From assembly GCF_003597395.2 (NCBI RefSeq), contig NC_133771.1, positions 125,276,099-125,340,098 on the forward strand: a stretch of 64,000 nucleotides of DNA. Reading direction: 5' to 3'. The position numbers and the translations under genes were made by a program. The DNA is from Chelonoidis abingdonii (taxonomy: Eukaryota; Chordata; Testudines; Testudinidae). Positions 23,228 to 35,008 of this stretch are shown piece after piece. How positions within the stretch are numbered: the stretch's first letter is position 1; each line of letters begins with the position of its first letter. The notes beneath the pieces were generated by a model that saw only the letters and a list, made by a program, of their open reading frames with translations, did not search any database and was not told where the DNA came from.

Positions 23228-23800
23228 ATTAGGTAATCTTAACTACATCACTCGGGGTTGTGAAAAACCCACACCTTGAGCAACATAGTTAAGCCAACCT
23301 AACTTCAGGTCCAGACAGTTCTATGTTGATGAGAGAATTCTTCCATTTACATAGCTACCACCTCTTGGGGAGGTGGATTACTCAGTAGTTGTCAAACTTT
23401 TTGTACTGCCGACTGCTTTCGCACAGCAAGCGTATGACTGTGATACCCCACCCCCCCATAAATTAAAAACACATTTATATTTAACGCTATTCTAAAAGTG
23501 GTATTTGTATGTTTGTTAATATCACTTTTCATAGCAGATTTACCAGCACAGACTTCACAGCAGACTTGCTAGCTAGCTGGAGGACTTTGAAAAGTGGTAT
23601 TCATATGTTTGTTAATATTACTTTTCACAGCAGACTTACTAGCGAGCTGGCAGGCATGTACTTGCGACCCTCATGTAATAACCTCATAACTCCCTGAGGG
23701 CTCCCAACCCCCTGTTTGAGAACCCCTGACCTACACTGATGGAAGAACCCTTCCCACTGGTGCAGGTTGTGTCTACACTGAAGGGTTAGTGGGTTACAGA
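23228..23800. mobile_element. Harbinger-like MITE split by a hAT-type element
   Basis: Outer MITE halves: 23228-23380 (AACATAGTTAAGCCAACCTAA then GGGGAGGTGGATTA) and 23731-23790 (CCTACACTGATGGAAGAACCC ... GTGTCTACACTGAAGGG) read as one sequence across the insert. The insert (23383-23730) has ends CAGTAGTTGTCAAAC and the complement CAGGGGTTCTCAAAC, a hAT tip. Inside it an AGTGGTAT...TTTGTTAATAT block occurs twice, at about 23500 and 23595. The target duplication is not clean. Confidence 0.65.
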
Positions 23801-23934
23801 TTGTTGTATGATCCAAAAAACCAGTGTCTCTGTTGAACCCAGGATTTTTGGTGTCTAGCACAGTTATTGATTTAAGTTACCAGGCTTGTCTTTTGAAGGC
23901 ATTGTTCAGGTTTCCTTTGAGGATGAGGAGAGAA

Positions 23935-24189
23935 CTGACACGGTGTGATGGCTTTGTGACAAATGTTCACCCATGGGTGATAGGGTGTTCTTGTCTTACC
24001 ATTTTCCTGTGCGAGTTCATTGGAAAGCATAATGACTGTCTGGTTTCACCCACGGTTGTTATTGGGGCATTTGGTGCACTGAATGAGGTACACCACATGC
24101 TGAACGGTGTGTTGTGGAGGGTATTGATCATCAGTAATCGAGATATATATGCAGGTTTTGCATCTGTTGTTATAGCAGGGTTTGGTGCC
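23935..24189 (-). pseudogene. Penelope-like element, GIY-YIG endonuclease fragment
   Basis: Read on the minus strand from 24189: GTKPCYNNRCKTC, then ISITDDQYPPQHT, then QHVVYLIQCTKCPNNN. The C-rich linker followed by VYLIQC matches the C-terminal endonuclease region of Penelope-like retroelements; the following Y-V/I-G motif is spoiled by a short deletion and stop (NNNRG then a stop). The sequence breaks sharply at about 24190, where the Tx1-like LINE begins. The frame resumes at 31215-31251 as RSKLPIDQDT, which belongs just before GTKPC. It is a dead fragment that hosted a later insertion. Confidence 0.65.
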
Positions 24190-24198
24190 TATGACAAA

Positions 24199-27016
24199 GT
24201 TCCTCCTCTACCTTGGTGGGTCCTGCCCTTATTGGCAGATTTTTTCACCTCAGTGATCTTCCCCTCTTGCGGAACCCACAGTTTGGGTCAGCTCCTCCTG
24301 TGTCTGATCAGGAATTGGGAGGTTTGGGGGGAACCCAGGCCCNNNNNNNNNNNNNNNNNNNNNNNNNNNNNNNNNNNNNNNNNNNNNNNNNNNNNNNNNN
24401 NNNNNNNNNNNNNNNNNNNNNNNNNNNNNNNNNNNNNNNNNNTCACCGACCGATGACTGTCCCCCAGTGGGGCCCCCGTCACAGCCCCGTGGCCCACCGA
24501 GGGCGGGCAGGCAGGGGCGACCCCCTACGCGTGAGCGTCCGATGGGCCGACGCACGCGACCCGCCCTGCCTCCCGGTGCACAAGGTGGTGGCGAAGAACA
24601 GCAGCCCTGGTGGCGGGTAAAGAAAAAACCAAGTGAGCCGCAACCCTGGGGGTATTACCCAGGGGCGGGCACTGGCATACAGGAGGTGGGGCGGACAAGG
24701 ACAGCGCTAACAGAGTAGGCGGTATCAGGGAGAGAATCTGGAAGGGGGCAGAGACGGGATCCTGAGCCCCGAATAGGTGAGCCACTGACGTGCTCCTCCT
24801 TGGGCCGAGGCTCAGGATTGGGAAGTGGGAAGGGGAACCCCTAATGATGCCGGGCGCACCAGAGTGGCACGTGGGCAGCCTCGGCATCTGCGAGATAGAA
24901 GTTTGTCAATGGCGGTCCCCGCCCAGGAAAGAGGGCGGTCTCCACACCCAGCAAGGAACCCCCTGGGAACGGGTCCGGCTCAGCGGGGCACGCGCCGTCG
25001 CCTGAATGGGCTCGGCGGCCAGAAACAGAGGGCCCACCCGCAGCCGGTCGACGGAGGAATCCAAGGGGACCTCAGAGGTGGAGCGCTAGAAGTAGCGTAA
25101 GCGAAAGGACCTCGGACAGGGACCGGGTGAGGTCGCCAATCGAGGCCCGGCTGCAGAGGGTCGCCTCCCCCTGCGTGACTGGGGTCAGACCCAGGCCTCG
25201 ATCTCCTCATAGATGAAGGGAGATCGCCTATCCACCACCCCAGGCCCTCCTCGCTAGCACCCGAGGTGACACCCACCTCGGCACCGCAGAACGGTGAGTG
25301 GAGGGGTGAAGAGGCTCCCTTGGGGCTTCCACGGAAGGACCCCGGAGGGGGCGGCGTTACCCTCGTGCTGCCACGATGTCCCCAGCCGGCACCACAAAAG
25401 GGGAAGTCATCAGGGGCAAGGCGGAAGGCTCGTCATCGTCGCCCCCTTCCTGCCTTCGGGGGCCTCCGAATACTGCAGAGTGTTGATACGAGACTCGAGC
25501 CTTTCCGCTTGCCCCGCGTCCTGCACTAAGACCAGCCCTCCATGCATTCATCCGGGGGCTGCAGCTAACAGGGTCTGATCGGGGGGCAAGGCGGCAATGG
25601 CTCAGGGACTCAAAGAGGCAGTGTGGCACGGCAAAGTGAGGGAAGATTCCCCCTGGGATGAAGCCCTCCCCCATCGCCGGCGTATCCCCACTGCACCCCT
25701 CTCTACAGCGATGGACAGGAAGGAGGAGGGAGGGGCAGCTTCGGGATGCCGTCAGCCAGTGCGGCGATGACAGGCCGGCACCGTGCCGGGGCTCAGGGTC
25801 GCCGGACGCTCCTTCCGTGGTGGGCCAAGGGCAATCCCTCCGGATGTGCCCATCGCCCGGCAGAGGTTCTAAGCACCGGCGCCTCCCGTTGAATAGTGCA
25901 CCCGGTAAGTGGGCCCCCTGGTAGGGGACCAGAAAGGAACCCTCGAGCGCCTCCCGCCACGGCGGCCGCCGGCGCAGTTGAAGCTGCACTTGCGCGAACG
26001 CGAGGACGTGACGGAGGCGGGGTCCTTGCAGCCCAAGGGAGAGGGCTGATACGAGATGGGGCGCCCCAGCAAGAGAAAGGGCGGGCAAACAGGGCGGCAT
26101 TGGGCAGGAAAGAGGGACGGAGGGCGGACCAAAGCGGACCCCCAGGTCTTCAACGCTCCAGGGGGACGAACACCCCCCTACCGCTAGGCCCCTCTCTACC
26201 GCCTCCTGGCGGCGGGCCTCCGAGCGAGGAAGAAGACCACCTTCCCTTTTTACCAATTTTTCCGGGGGAGGCCGCACGATGCCGGTGGCCCACCACCTGC
26301 ACAACGCCCGCACGTAGGTCTCCACGTGGGGCGAGGCGGGCACCAGGAGCAACGGACGCCTCCGTGCTTCCCTGGTCAATGGTGGGAAAGGTCCCCGCCA
26401 CTGAATGGTGGTGGAAGCGTGGTCGGAGGAGCGCGGCAGCGCGAGGCCGCCGCCAGCCTGGGCGTATGCCTTGGGGGCCGCGGAGACACCCGCAAGCCGT
26501 GATGAATAGCGGGGAGGATGCCGCAGCCGGGAGCGAGCTGCGCAGGGGCAGGTTCCGCCATGGAGGCCTGGGCCTTCAGCGGGGCCCTTACCCTTCTTCC
26601 CACCCCGACCCTCCCCCGGCTGGGAGCCCCCCGAATCGAGGGGGGAGGGACGTGGCAGCACGGAAGGTCTCCCCAGTACTCGCCGCTGCAGTGCCCCAGC
26701 AGGGGCGTGGTAGCGTGAGCGGCCAGTGGCGGCTGGGTGGAGGCTAGTGGCAGTGGCATGGGGCAGTGGAGGAGGGGCAGTGGGAGCATCGCGGGGGCCT
26801 CCCCCGCCGCGTCCCCCGCCATAACGAGAAGCGGAGGCGGGACAAACAGCGAGGAGGGAAGGAGAGGAGGCACCACCATCTCTCTCTTCCACCCCCCATG
26901 CGCTAGGAGGAGCTGCGGATTTCCTCGACGCACGTCGTGCTCTCTTGTCAACAAAAGTCCCTCTGCGCTCAGCGATGGGGGGACTTTCATCAAGGTCCTC
27001 CGGGCCGCGAGGGCCC
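24199..27016 (-). pseudogene. Tx1-like LINE ORF1 (nucleic-acid chaperone), frameshifted
   Basis: Minus-strand reading. Possible start MRALAARRT near 27016; a basic/proline-rich N-terminal part; a middle with LGLQGPRLRHVLAFAQVQ and GSFLVPYQG near 26030-25910; then a zinc knuckle around 25880-25825 ending GHIRRDCPW. A one-base deletion inside the knuckle separates its leading cysteine from the GHIRRDC half, so only part of a CX2CX4HX4C pattern is in one frame. A long low-complexity tail continues to the gap, and beyond it PIPDQTQEELTQTVGSA (24310-24260). ORF1 proteins bind LINE RNA. The 511-residue open frame (26892-25357) joins several true frames and does not represent one protein. At least four frameshifts are seen. 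Confidence 0.55.
24343..24442. other. Assembly gap (100 N)
   Basis: Exactly 100 Ns, the usual code for a gap of unknown size. The same ORF (minus strand) appears to continue on both sides. Confidence 0.99.
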
Positions 27017-27188
27017 TCATGGGGGAGCGGTAGAGGACCGGAAACCAGGCCGCGCGGCCTACCACGAGCGTCGCCTCTTTCCGGACGTCGTTAGTTCACC
27101 TAATGGGGTAAGTCACGGATGCTGCGCGCTGCCGGAGCTGTGGGCGTATCTGCTGGCGAGAAATCACCCCAGCCCTCCTCATGGCAGA

Positions 27189-30100
27189 CGAATCATCTTT
27201 GCAACGTTAAACCCGGGCTGTGTAGGATGGGTCTCCGCAGGAACCAGGTGCTCTTCATTACTTCGGGAGGGGTGTTACTTCTGTGATTTTCCTGCAGGAG
27301 ACGCCATACGTTATCCGGCCGCTTGAACGCTAGCTGGCGGCTGGAGTGGGGGACGAGCGCTACTTTAGCCACTTCTCGGTTTGCGCGGCGGGGGGCGACC
27401 TGTTTTCTCCCCGACCTACGCCCGAGGTGCTGGGTCGTGAGGGCTGTGTCCGCCGCCTGCTGTACCTCCGGTCCCCATGGAGGGGGCTGTGGTAATCTCG
27501 TCAATGCTTATGCCCGACACGGGCCCGGAGCAGGATTGCATTTTTTTTCAGCAGCGCTCCGCTTCCTCGGCTCCTGGATCCTCGTGAGTGCCTGGTCCTG
27601 GGAGGGGATTGTAATACCCACCTTGAGGACACGGGACGCTCGGGCGACCGAGCGTGCCCGGACCGCCGCGGAGCGTCCTTCCGGGAGTTGTCGAACGCTC
27701 ACTCCTGTGTGGCGTCTGGCGCACCACACACCGGACGACGTTTCGACGTTCACGCTTCGTCCGGGTGGAGCCGCATCGTCGTGCGGCTCCCGGCTGGGAC
27801 CGCATTTATCTATCCTGTTTCCACCTTTTACGGGGCCCATCCTCCGGCGTCGGCCGCCCCTTTTCGACATCACCTCTTGCCACCGTGACAGCCTTCTCTC
27901 TGCGCAGAGGCCGGGCCGGCTATTGGGCAGCTTTCAATAATAGTTTGCTGGAGGATGCGGGCTTCGTGGCGTCCCTTACTCGAGGAGTTTCTGGGCTGGC
28001 CTGGCGAGGGCAGCGGCGCGCCTTTTCCCGGCGGCGGGCTGGTGGGATTCTGGGGAACGGTGCGCGCCCGCTCTTCTCTGCCGTGACTACACCGGGCGCC
28101 AGCCGGCGGAGGGGATGCGGCCATAGAGCACTGGAGCGGGAGGTCTTGGAGCGTGAGGAGCGTCTTGGCCAGCCATCAGCCCGAGGTCCATCCTCTGCGG
28201 AGGTGCCGGGAGAAGCGGGAGCTTCGAGCCCTCTAGGGACCATCGGCCCGGCGAGCTTTGTTCCATCCCGCATCCCTCCTTCGGGAGATGGACCGCGGCT
28301 CCGCTTCTCTACGCCCTGGAGAAAAGGGGAGGGCAAAAATCGCGTCACCTGCCTCCTGCGGAGGACGCACCCCTCACGGACCCGGCGGAGAATGTGCGAG
28401 GGCAGGGCCTCTACGCGGGACCCTTTTCTCCCCATCCTGACCGTCCTGAACGCTTGCAGAGGTACTCTGGGCACGGGCTCCCGAACGGTCGCACGGGCCG
28501 ACCGGACCGGCTGGAGCTGCTCTCACTCTGAGCCGAGTTTCTCGAAAGCCCTCCGTCGCATGACCCACCAATAAATTCCGGGGCATAGGACGGGCGACCG
28601 TGGAGTCTACACGCGTGTTACTGGACGTTCGGCCACGACCTGTCACGTCTGGGCCGAGTCTTTGCCAGAGCGGGGTCCTCTCCTCTCGTCGTGCAGGCGG
28701 CCGTTGCTCGCCTTATTGCCGAAGAGGGGCGACTCCGCGATTACGGAATTGCGTTCCCATCTCGCTCCTCCAGGCACGGACTCAAAATCATTGCAAAGGC
28801 CATCTCGCTACGTCTAGTGTCCGTGCTGGCGACGTGGTCCATCCAGACTGACCTACACCGTCCCGGGCCGCACTCATCTTTGGATAACTTGTATCGGTCC
28901 GGACCTTCTGAAATTAGGGCGTAGGGAATGGTCTGTCGTTCGCCTCTGGTCCCTGGATCAGAGAGGAAGGCGTCGACAGGATGAATCACGGGTATCTCCT
29001 TGGGTACTCTGCGATTGCGTTTCGGTCTTCGACCCGTTTGTGGGTTTTCTCCAGGTTGCTGTACCTCTGCGGATGTCTGCAAGGCTCAACTGGACCCTGA
29101 CCGAGCCGGTCAGCTTCGGGCGGGAGTGCGCAGGTGTCCCCTCTCGGGCCAGCTGTACGCCTGGCGACGAGCCCTTCCTCTGCTCCGCGAGGAGGTTGAA
29201 CGGGTTGGTGCTTCGGCGAGCCGGAGTGGCCGTGTCCTGTCGGCAGTACGTACGTGTGCCTCCTCGTGGTCCAGGACCCGGCGCGACTTGTGCTCGGGTG
29301 GGGCTTGCCAGGCCTGTATCGCGCGGCTCCTCCGCCGGGGTTAACCTGGGGGTCAAGAGCTGCCTGTGGTCGGGGAGGGTGGCACGGCGAGCTCCCTCCC
29401 ACCGCGCTCGGCCTCCGGGGAGCGCGCGGTCGCTGCTCTATCTCGGCGTTTACCTCTTCTGCCACGCATCTTCTCCGCCGGGAACTGCACGGTTGGAAGG
29501 GCAGGTGGCGGGGCGCTCCGGAAATGGACCGGATACTGTGCCTCTCCCTTCGGGGAGGCATGTGCTTAATCACATGTCCTGTCCATGTCTGGTACCCGCT
29601 CAAGACCCTGTCCGGCCACGGTTTCCTGACCAACCTCCGGACGAGGATTCTGGTTCTTTTCTGGCCGGGACGCACTGGGTCTCTGCAGGGGCTCCACCTG
29701 CCTTCTGGAGGAGGGGGCAGGGCCTGAGTGCTCGCACCCAGGTTCCGTGTTCTCGCCTCCAGGCCCTGCAGAGCGCCTGTATGGTGCGCGGTAGTCCGGC
29801 TGTGGAGCGTACCTGGCGCACTTCTTACTCGCCGCTTTCCGAGGGGCCGATACGACCGGCAGCTCTTTTACCTCCATCCGAGAGGTCTTCCGCGAGACCG
29901 TCCGGCTGCCGGTCTTTACCAAGACCTCCTTCGGACTGGAAGCTCTTTTCCGCGACCAGGTTCCGTGGCGGCCACCGTGGGGGCCGACCTCCCTCAGCGG
30001 AGCCCCTGCTACACAATCCCGCAGCTTTGGTGTGCAGGTGGCGAGTTCCCCCGCGGTGCGCCGGAGGCTGGTCTTGGCGGAGTCACCAGGTCGGACCTCC

Positions 30101-31008
30101 TGGATACGAGCGGGGAGATTTGGCTGGTCCCTGACGCTCGCGCCGCGCATGGGCTCTCCCAGATCTCGTATCCCAGCGCGTATCTTCAGGAGTAAGGGCC
30201 GCTTGCCTGATCGCTGGGCTTCCTCGCCACGTCCTCAGAGGCACGCCCCACCACCTCCACCCCGGGCCCATGAATTTATAGGCGCTCTGTCCCGTGGACC
30301 CAATCGGCCCTCACCCTTTCTTCTGGAGCAACGTGCTGCACGATCGCGCAGCCGGTTCTTCCAGACCGCGCACAGAAACATCTGTACACGCTCGTTGCCC
30401 CCACCCTTCACTACCCACCCTCGCGTCCCGCCCCGATACCAAATGGCGGGACCTCTGACCACTCTCGAGGTGAGAAGGTCCCCGGTGGGTGACCAGCTTA
30501 CTCTGCCCTGGTCCGCGGCCGCTGACGGTGTCAGTTGCGGCTTCCTTCATGGGCCGGAGCACGGGTGTGTACTTTGCCGCGGGTTCACCCTGTCCCTGAC
30601 AACCTGCCCTTTTCTGTGGCGTGAAAGGAGACCCTGGGCACAATTACTGGGAGTGCGCCAGGTTGCAGCCCTGTTCCGGCTCCTCCTGACTATCTTTTTA
30701 CTTCTGGTTGCACTTTACCCCTCACCTTTTATATCTATGCCACTCCCATCCGTGGCCCAGAGTCGGGGATATTCCTTCTCAACCTTCCTCTTGGCCCTGG
30801 CCCAAACTAGCCATCTACACACCGCGGAGAGGAGGTTGGCCGACGGGACTCCTGCGACTGGGCCTATTCCGTTCCTCCGTCTGTTCACGCAGCTGGGCGG
30901 AGTTCCTCTGGGCGGCGTCCACTGGCTCCCTTGACGCTTTGAGGGCAGTGGGCGTGGTCCGGGTTCTCTGCTTGGTTTCCCATCGTTCCCTTAGTTTAGC
31001 CCTCTGAC
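27189..31008 (+). pseudogene. Tx1-like LINE ORF2 (endonuclease and reverse transcriptase), heavily frameshifted
   Basis: Starts near 27189 with IIFATLN, the opening of an APE-type endonuclease. NASWRLEWG follows near 27326 and HHTPDDVSTF near 27725. The reverse transcriptase shows KIIAKAISLRL (28787-28820), LNWTLTEPVSFGRE (29091) and CPLSGQLYA (29139). The expected YADD catalytic site near 29245-29260 reads as a scrambled AVRTCASS/STYVCLL instead. The C-terminal region includes DRQLFYLHPRGLPRD (29855) and ends TGSLDALRAVG to about 31008. At least fifteen frame changes occur in 3.8 kb, yet CpG is retained. The protein would copy LINE RNA at the cut target. Catalysis is impossible as written, but read errors are a serious alternative. 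Confidence 0.65.
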
Positions 31009-31214
31009 CTCACTCATGATCCGTGTTTTTTCATTTGTTGTCCCCCGGAATCACTTGGTGTTCTAGCCCTGTGGATCCTCCCTTAGGCTGGGGAGGTCCT
31101 TTAGAAGTGGGCGGGTACGCACCCCACCCCTGGGAATGCAATAGTACACTACTGTTCTCAGTACTTTACTGTAGCCATCTGGCCTTGCCCCATCACATGT
31201 CCCTTGGGGCTGGA
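31009..31214 (+). other. Likely 3' UTR of the Tx1-like LINE
   Basis: It follows the ORF2 stop and ends where Penelope sequence resumes (TGTCCTGGTCTATGGGGAGC at 31216). No poly(A) tail is obvious. Confidence 0.45.
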
Positions 31215-31252
31215 TGGTCGCAGTGTCCTGGTCTATGGGGAGCTTGCTTCTT
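31215..31252 (-). pseudogene. Penelope-like element, distal half of the split fragment
   Basis: Minus strand reads RSKLPIDQDT, which in this family immediately precedes the GTKPC...CKTC stretch found at 24189-24150. Similarity ends at about 31252. Confidence 0.5.
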
Positions 31253-33800
31253 GTGCTTTACCACTAAGAAAACACAGCGTAATGTGCCTGATGAATGCTA
31301 ACATAAACCCAAGAGAACATGGCTATTGAAGGAATAATGTACACAGCAGAGGACTATCCAAGGGAATAAGTGTCTTTCAAAGCTGTTTGAGTCTAGAACT
31401 GAGCAAATAATAGATTTTTTTAGGTTCAGTGGCTGAACCAAAAATATTTGAAAAAAATTGCTTAGTTACAAACCAAAGTTTGAAGTTTTTCAAAAGTTTT
31501 TAGAAGTTTTCAGAAATTTCAGTTTTTTTGTATTTGTTCTGTATTTTTTTGCAAATAAAAAAGCCCTCCAAATTTTAGTTTGGGTAGAAATAAACCAGTT
31601 AAATATTTATGAAATTTTTGTTTTTACTTTTTTTCAGCCAAAACTATTTGCTGAATAATTCTCTGAATACACAAACAGTTTTAGTGCCCTGAAAAATGCA
31701 TTTTTTGGTGAATAAATTATTAGGATGAAAATTTTGTCCAGCTCTATTTGAATTCCTTGTTGCTCCTGACACCACAAGCAGTTCTAGTTTCCATGTTCCA
31801 GAAGAGCCTGCTGGAGACATCCAGGGTGGATAGTCTTTCCTCGGATAGTTGGCTCTAAACAGCTTTGTGATGGGGTGTATAAACCTCATAATGGTAGTGA
31901 TAGAGTTAAGGGGACCCAGCTAGTCCATTCTGTGGCACCTGTAAAGAAGACAAGTAATTAATGATTAGACCCAGGTGGGGAGAACCAGAGTGTATTGTTC
32001 CTATGAAGGAAAGACTGTAGGGTTAACAAGGGAGGACTGAAAGGAGAGAGCCACTGTAGGGAGTATATATGGTACTCTACCTTCAGGGCAGCAGGGGTAA
32101 AGAGATTCTAGGTAGCTACTAGAAAGGCTGGGAAGTGCTAAGTGAAGCTTTTCCGTAGTAGATTGGTCTGAAGCTGTTTGAGGACTCAGGCTTTGAGAGA
32201 GAGAGAGAGAGAGAGAGAGAAAGAAGTGGAATATATAGTTCTGGGAAAGGTGCTTGTAGACAAGCAGAGGTAGGAAGCAGACAGGGCTTGTACAGAACAG
32301 GTTTTAGCTGCTTAAATACAGCACCCTGGACAGGAAAACTGAGAAGAGGGCAGCTCTGGCTTTCCCTACCAGCTCTAGGAAGGGGACTAGAAAAGCCTCC
32401 CTGAGGAAGGGGGCAAGGATTAAAGAGCACAGGCCAGGGCTGGTGTTCATGATGTGATACAGGGACGTGGGACTTTTGGCCTGTGGGATTCTTTACTACT
32501 ATTGAAGGAGATTATGAATGACTTGGATTTGGGCTGCCCCTGTGAGAAGAGGCAGACCGTTGCAGGGACAAACTGTCTTGTGGGGGAAAAGGAGGCAGAG
32601 TTGCTGCAACATAACGCCCAACTGTGAGGAGAATGTGCTGGCTGGTAAGTTTGCTCTGTTCCAAGCCTCTAGTGCAGCTTTGGGCTGATAAGGCATAATG
32701 TGAGTGTGAGGGTTAAGATTCTGCTGAGGCAATTTAAACCAAAGACCATGTGTGTGCTCTGTACAAAACTCATGAAAGATCCATTCACACGGGGATTGTT
32801 CTGTATATGATGAGTATTGTCCTACATGTGGTGAACATATGCTGATGCACTGAACTTGTATATGAGCAAGTAATAACAGCTGAGCTTGATTTCTAGAGCA
32901 CATGGTAACTAGTTACAAAGGCTCTCAAACTCAGTTCAATAAATTCAAATATAAATGGCTTGATTCTCTTCTGCTTTCTACTTTGTGTGGTTGTTTGCAG
33001 TTATGAAAAATGGGTGTCCAATGCTACCATTATGATCTGGAAGCATCTGACACTCATGTTGCACAGGGGTCAATGACTGTGCAAGGTGTAAGACAGTGGA
33101 GAATTGAGCCTATTGAAACCATGCGGTAGAATGGCCCATGTGATTCGAAGCAGTTGTAAACTCATCTCAACAGGATGGCTAAATGGGGTTTATGGCTGCT
33201 TTGTCATCAAAGCAAGGCAGAGCATGCTGGTGAATCTGGCTGAGTATGTTTAATACACAAATGTTCTGCATAGTAATATATCAGTTTCTGAAGTTAAATG
33301 TACTGGTATATACTTCCATGAAGAAATATTTACACTAGAAAGATAGGATATACTGCAAATCCCACTATAAACTGTAGAAATACCCATCTTTAGAATGAGA
33401 AATATTTCTGAGACCATGGAACATTTCATTAGAAGGCCAGACTCTCAGCTGGTATAAATTGATGTACTTCCGTCAAGATCAGATGGGGATCTGGTCCCAA
33501 TTTTAATATTTATACCTGTATTTTTAGTATCATAATACTTTCAGCTGCAGAAATTTGTATTCAAATACCTTAAATATATAGACTGAATACGAGAAATAAG
33601 TACAAATATGCAAAATGCTTATTATGAGTGTCTCTTCCTGTTATTTTTAATTTTTCTTAAAAAGTCAGCCACCTATTGTTACAGCACGAGTGACATCGCT
33701 ATTGTCACCCACATAACACTCATGGTAGACTGGGCAGATGCATGCTTGTTTCTATAAACATTAGTAGCTGAAGATGGTCCAAGAAAGTGTTCTTGTAATT
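31253..33800. other. No recognised gene; AT-rich repeat pieces
   Basis: 31390-31745 is A/T-rich with AAATATTTGAAAAAAATTG-style runs and ends GTCCAGCTCT, in the style of the 18784 element. At 31866 TGTGATGGGGTGTATAAACC looks like the tip of an interspersed repeat. No coding potential is supported. Confidence 0.4.
32194..32223. repeat. (GA)n microsatellite
   Basis: About 14 GA units. Confidence 0.95.
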
Positions 33801-33804
33801 TGTG

Positions 33805-33978
33805 TGCACTGGGATTTTAGCCAGTGATGTAGCTGTACCAGTGCAAACCCATAGCGTAGATACAGTAAACACGGATGCAGCTTGTACTTCTGCATCTTGC
33901 TCTGGCACAAGTTCTATCTACACTAGGGAGTTTGCATTGGTTCAGCTACACCGATGGCTAACATCCTAGTGGAAATAA
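33805..33978. mobile_element. MITE with about 55-bp inverted arms
   Basis: GCACTGGGATTTTAGCCAGT and onward to CCAGTGCAAACCC (33808-33850) pairs with TTTGCATTGG ... GATGGCTAACATCCTAGTG (33929-33973). The short centre contains GATACAGTAAACACGG. Confidence 0.65.
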
Positions 33979-34401
33979 GACCTTTCCTATAGATTCTTTA
34001 GAAACACAAACAAAAAAACCCTTGAAAAACCAATACAAAGGTGTGATTATGAATTTGTGTTTCGATTAACCCTATATTAACTTATAAAACTGTCAATACT
34101 GTTTTCTCTAAAATTATCAAGCCTGTCTTTAAATCCAGGTGCAGTGTTTGATTCTGACCTTCTGACAAACTACAGATGGTGTGAAGCTGCATTTCTTTTT
34201 GCTGGCAAACTTTGCAATAAATCAAGATGGCGATAAAACTGGGAACCTTTTCAGGGTCTGCTTAGTGAAAGCATAGGGAGGTTTTTCCTGTGTCTGGGAA
34301 AACTTCATACAACTTCCCTCCTGTTCACACCAGTTCGGACAAACATAGGTTAAAACCAGTAGCTAGTTAAACCCACTGTGTTGCAGATTTCACTAAAATG
34401 G

Positions 34402-35004
34402 TGATGGTGTTGGTGTCACTAAGCATAACCCTAAAGTAACTTAAAAGGTAAAAGGTAATAAGGATATAAAGTCTCCCTGTTTAGGCCTCAAATGAGCAAG
34501 AGTCCTTCCATGTTTAAACTTTAATTGACCTAAAAGGCCTGGTGTAACAGCCATTATCAGTTGCAACAGTTCTAATTGGTCTAAAGCAGAAATAATGAGG
34601 CCTGTGCACCTTTAGCAGAAGGACAAGATAACTTGCAGAAGGAAAACTTACTAACAAGCTGCCGCGGCCAAGTTTACTTAATGCACCTGCGCTTACGTAA
34701 CTGCTACAGGGGGAGGAAAGAGGAGGAGAGGGAGGGGGAAAACAAAAGTGTGGTGAGAAAAGAATGCTGCAGCCGACAGAAGAGGGAGGGGAAACGGGGC
34801 TTGCTAGTCAGCGAGAAAAGTTCTCATGGATATAAAGGAAAGACTGCTTGTTTAGCTGGGCTGGATCTGAGGCGTACTAGTCTCCCAGCCCCACTTTGAG
34901 ATTCAAATAAACTCTGCTTGCTTCTCCCCTGGTGTGTTCATTGGCGCATGAAGCACTCCGGCACGATCACTGTTGTTTGCCTTGGGCACCCTGGTGTCAG
35001 CACA
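34402..35004 (+). repeat. 5' LTR of the endogenous retrovirus
   Basis: About 603 bp with TG at the start and CACA at the end. It has a TATA box TATAAAGG at 34831-34838 and the poly(A) signal AATAAA at 34906-34911, followed by GCTTGCTTCTCCCCTGGTG, so U3, R and U5 order is normal. It aligns along its whole length with 46750-47374. Confidence 0.85.
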
Positions 35005-35008
35005 GTTT

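Larger units (their letters stand above)
24190..31214. mobile_element. Tx1/L1-clade LINE with inverted 5' part
   Basis: The insert between the two halves of the Penelope-like fragment. From left to right it holds the ORF1 C-terminal end (minus strand, before the gap), a 100-N gap, the rest of ORF1 (minus strand, start near 27016), then ORF2 (plus strand, start near 27189) and a 3' UTR ending near 31214. The content is very GC- and CpG-rich compared with flanks. The opposed strands with the 5' ends meeting in the middle are what twin priming produces. ORF assignment rests on remembered turtle Tx1-like proteins. Confidence 0.65.

Noticed and set aside
23824..24456. 210-residue plus-strand open frame running into the gap
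   Set aside because: It is the antisense of the Penelope-like fragment and of LINE ORF1 sequence, and it reads through Ns.
25896..26747. 283-residue plus-strand open frame
   Set aside because: Antisense shadow of the LINE ORF1 in GC-rich DNA; no domain or start context.
25357..26892. 511-residue minus-strand open frame as a novel protein
   Set aside because: It is G/C-driven and passes through several true frames of a LINE ORF1; only short parts match one frame of that protein.
24443..30950. Giant CpG island or housekeeping promoter
   Set aside because: The CpG richness is explained by a GC-rich LINE with recognisable endonuclease and reverse-transcriptase segments.
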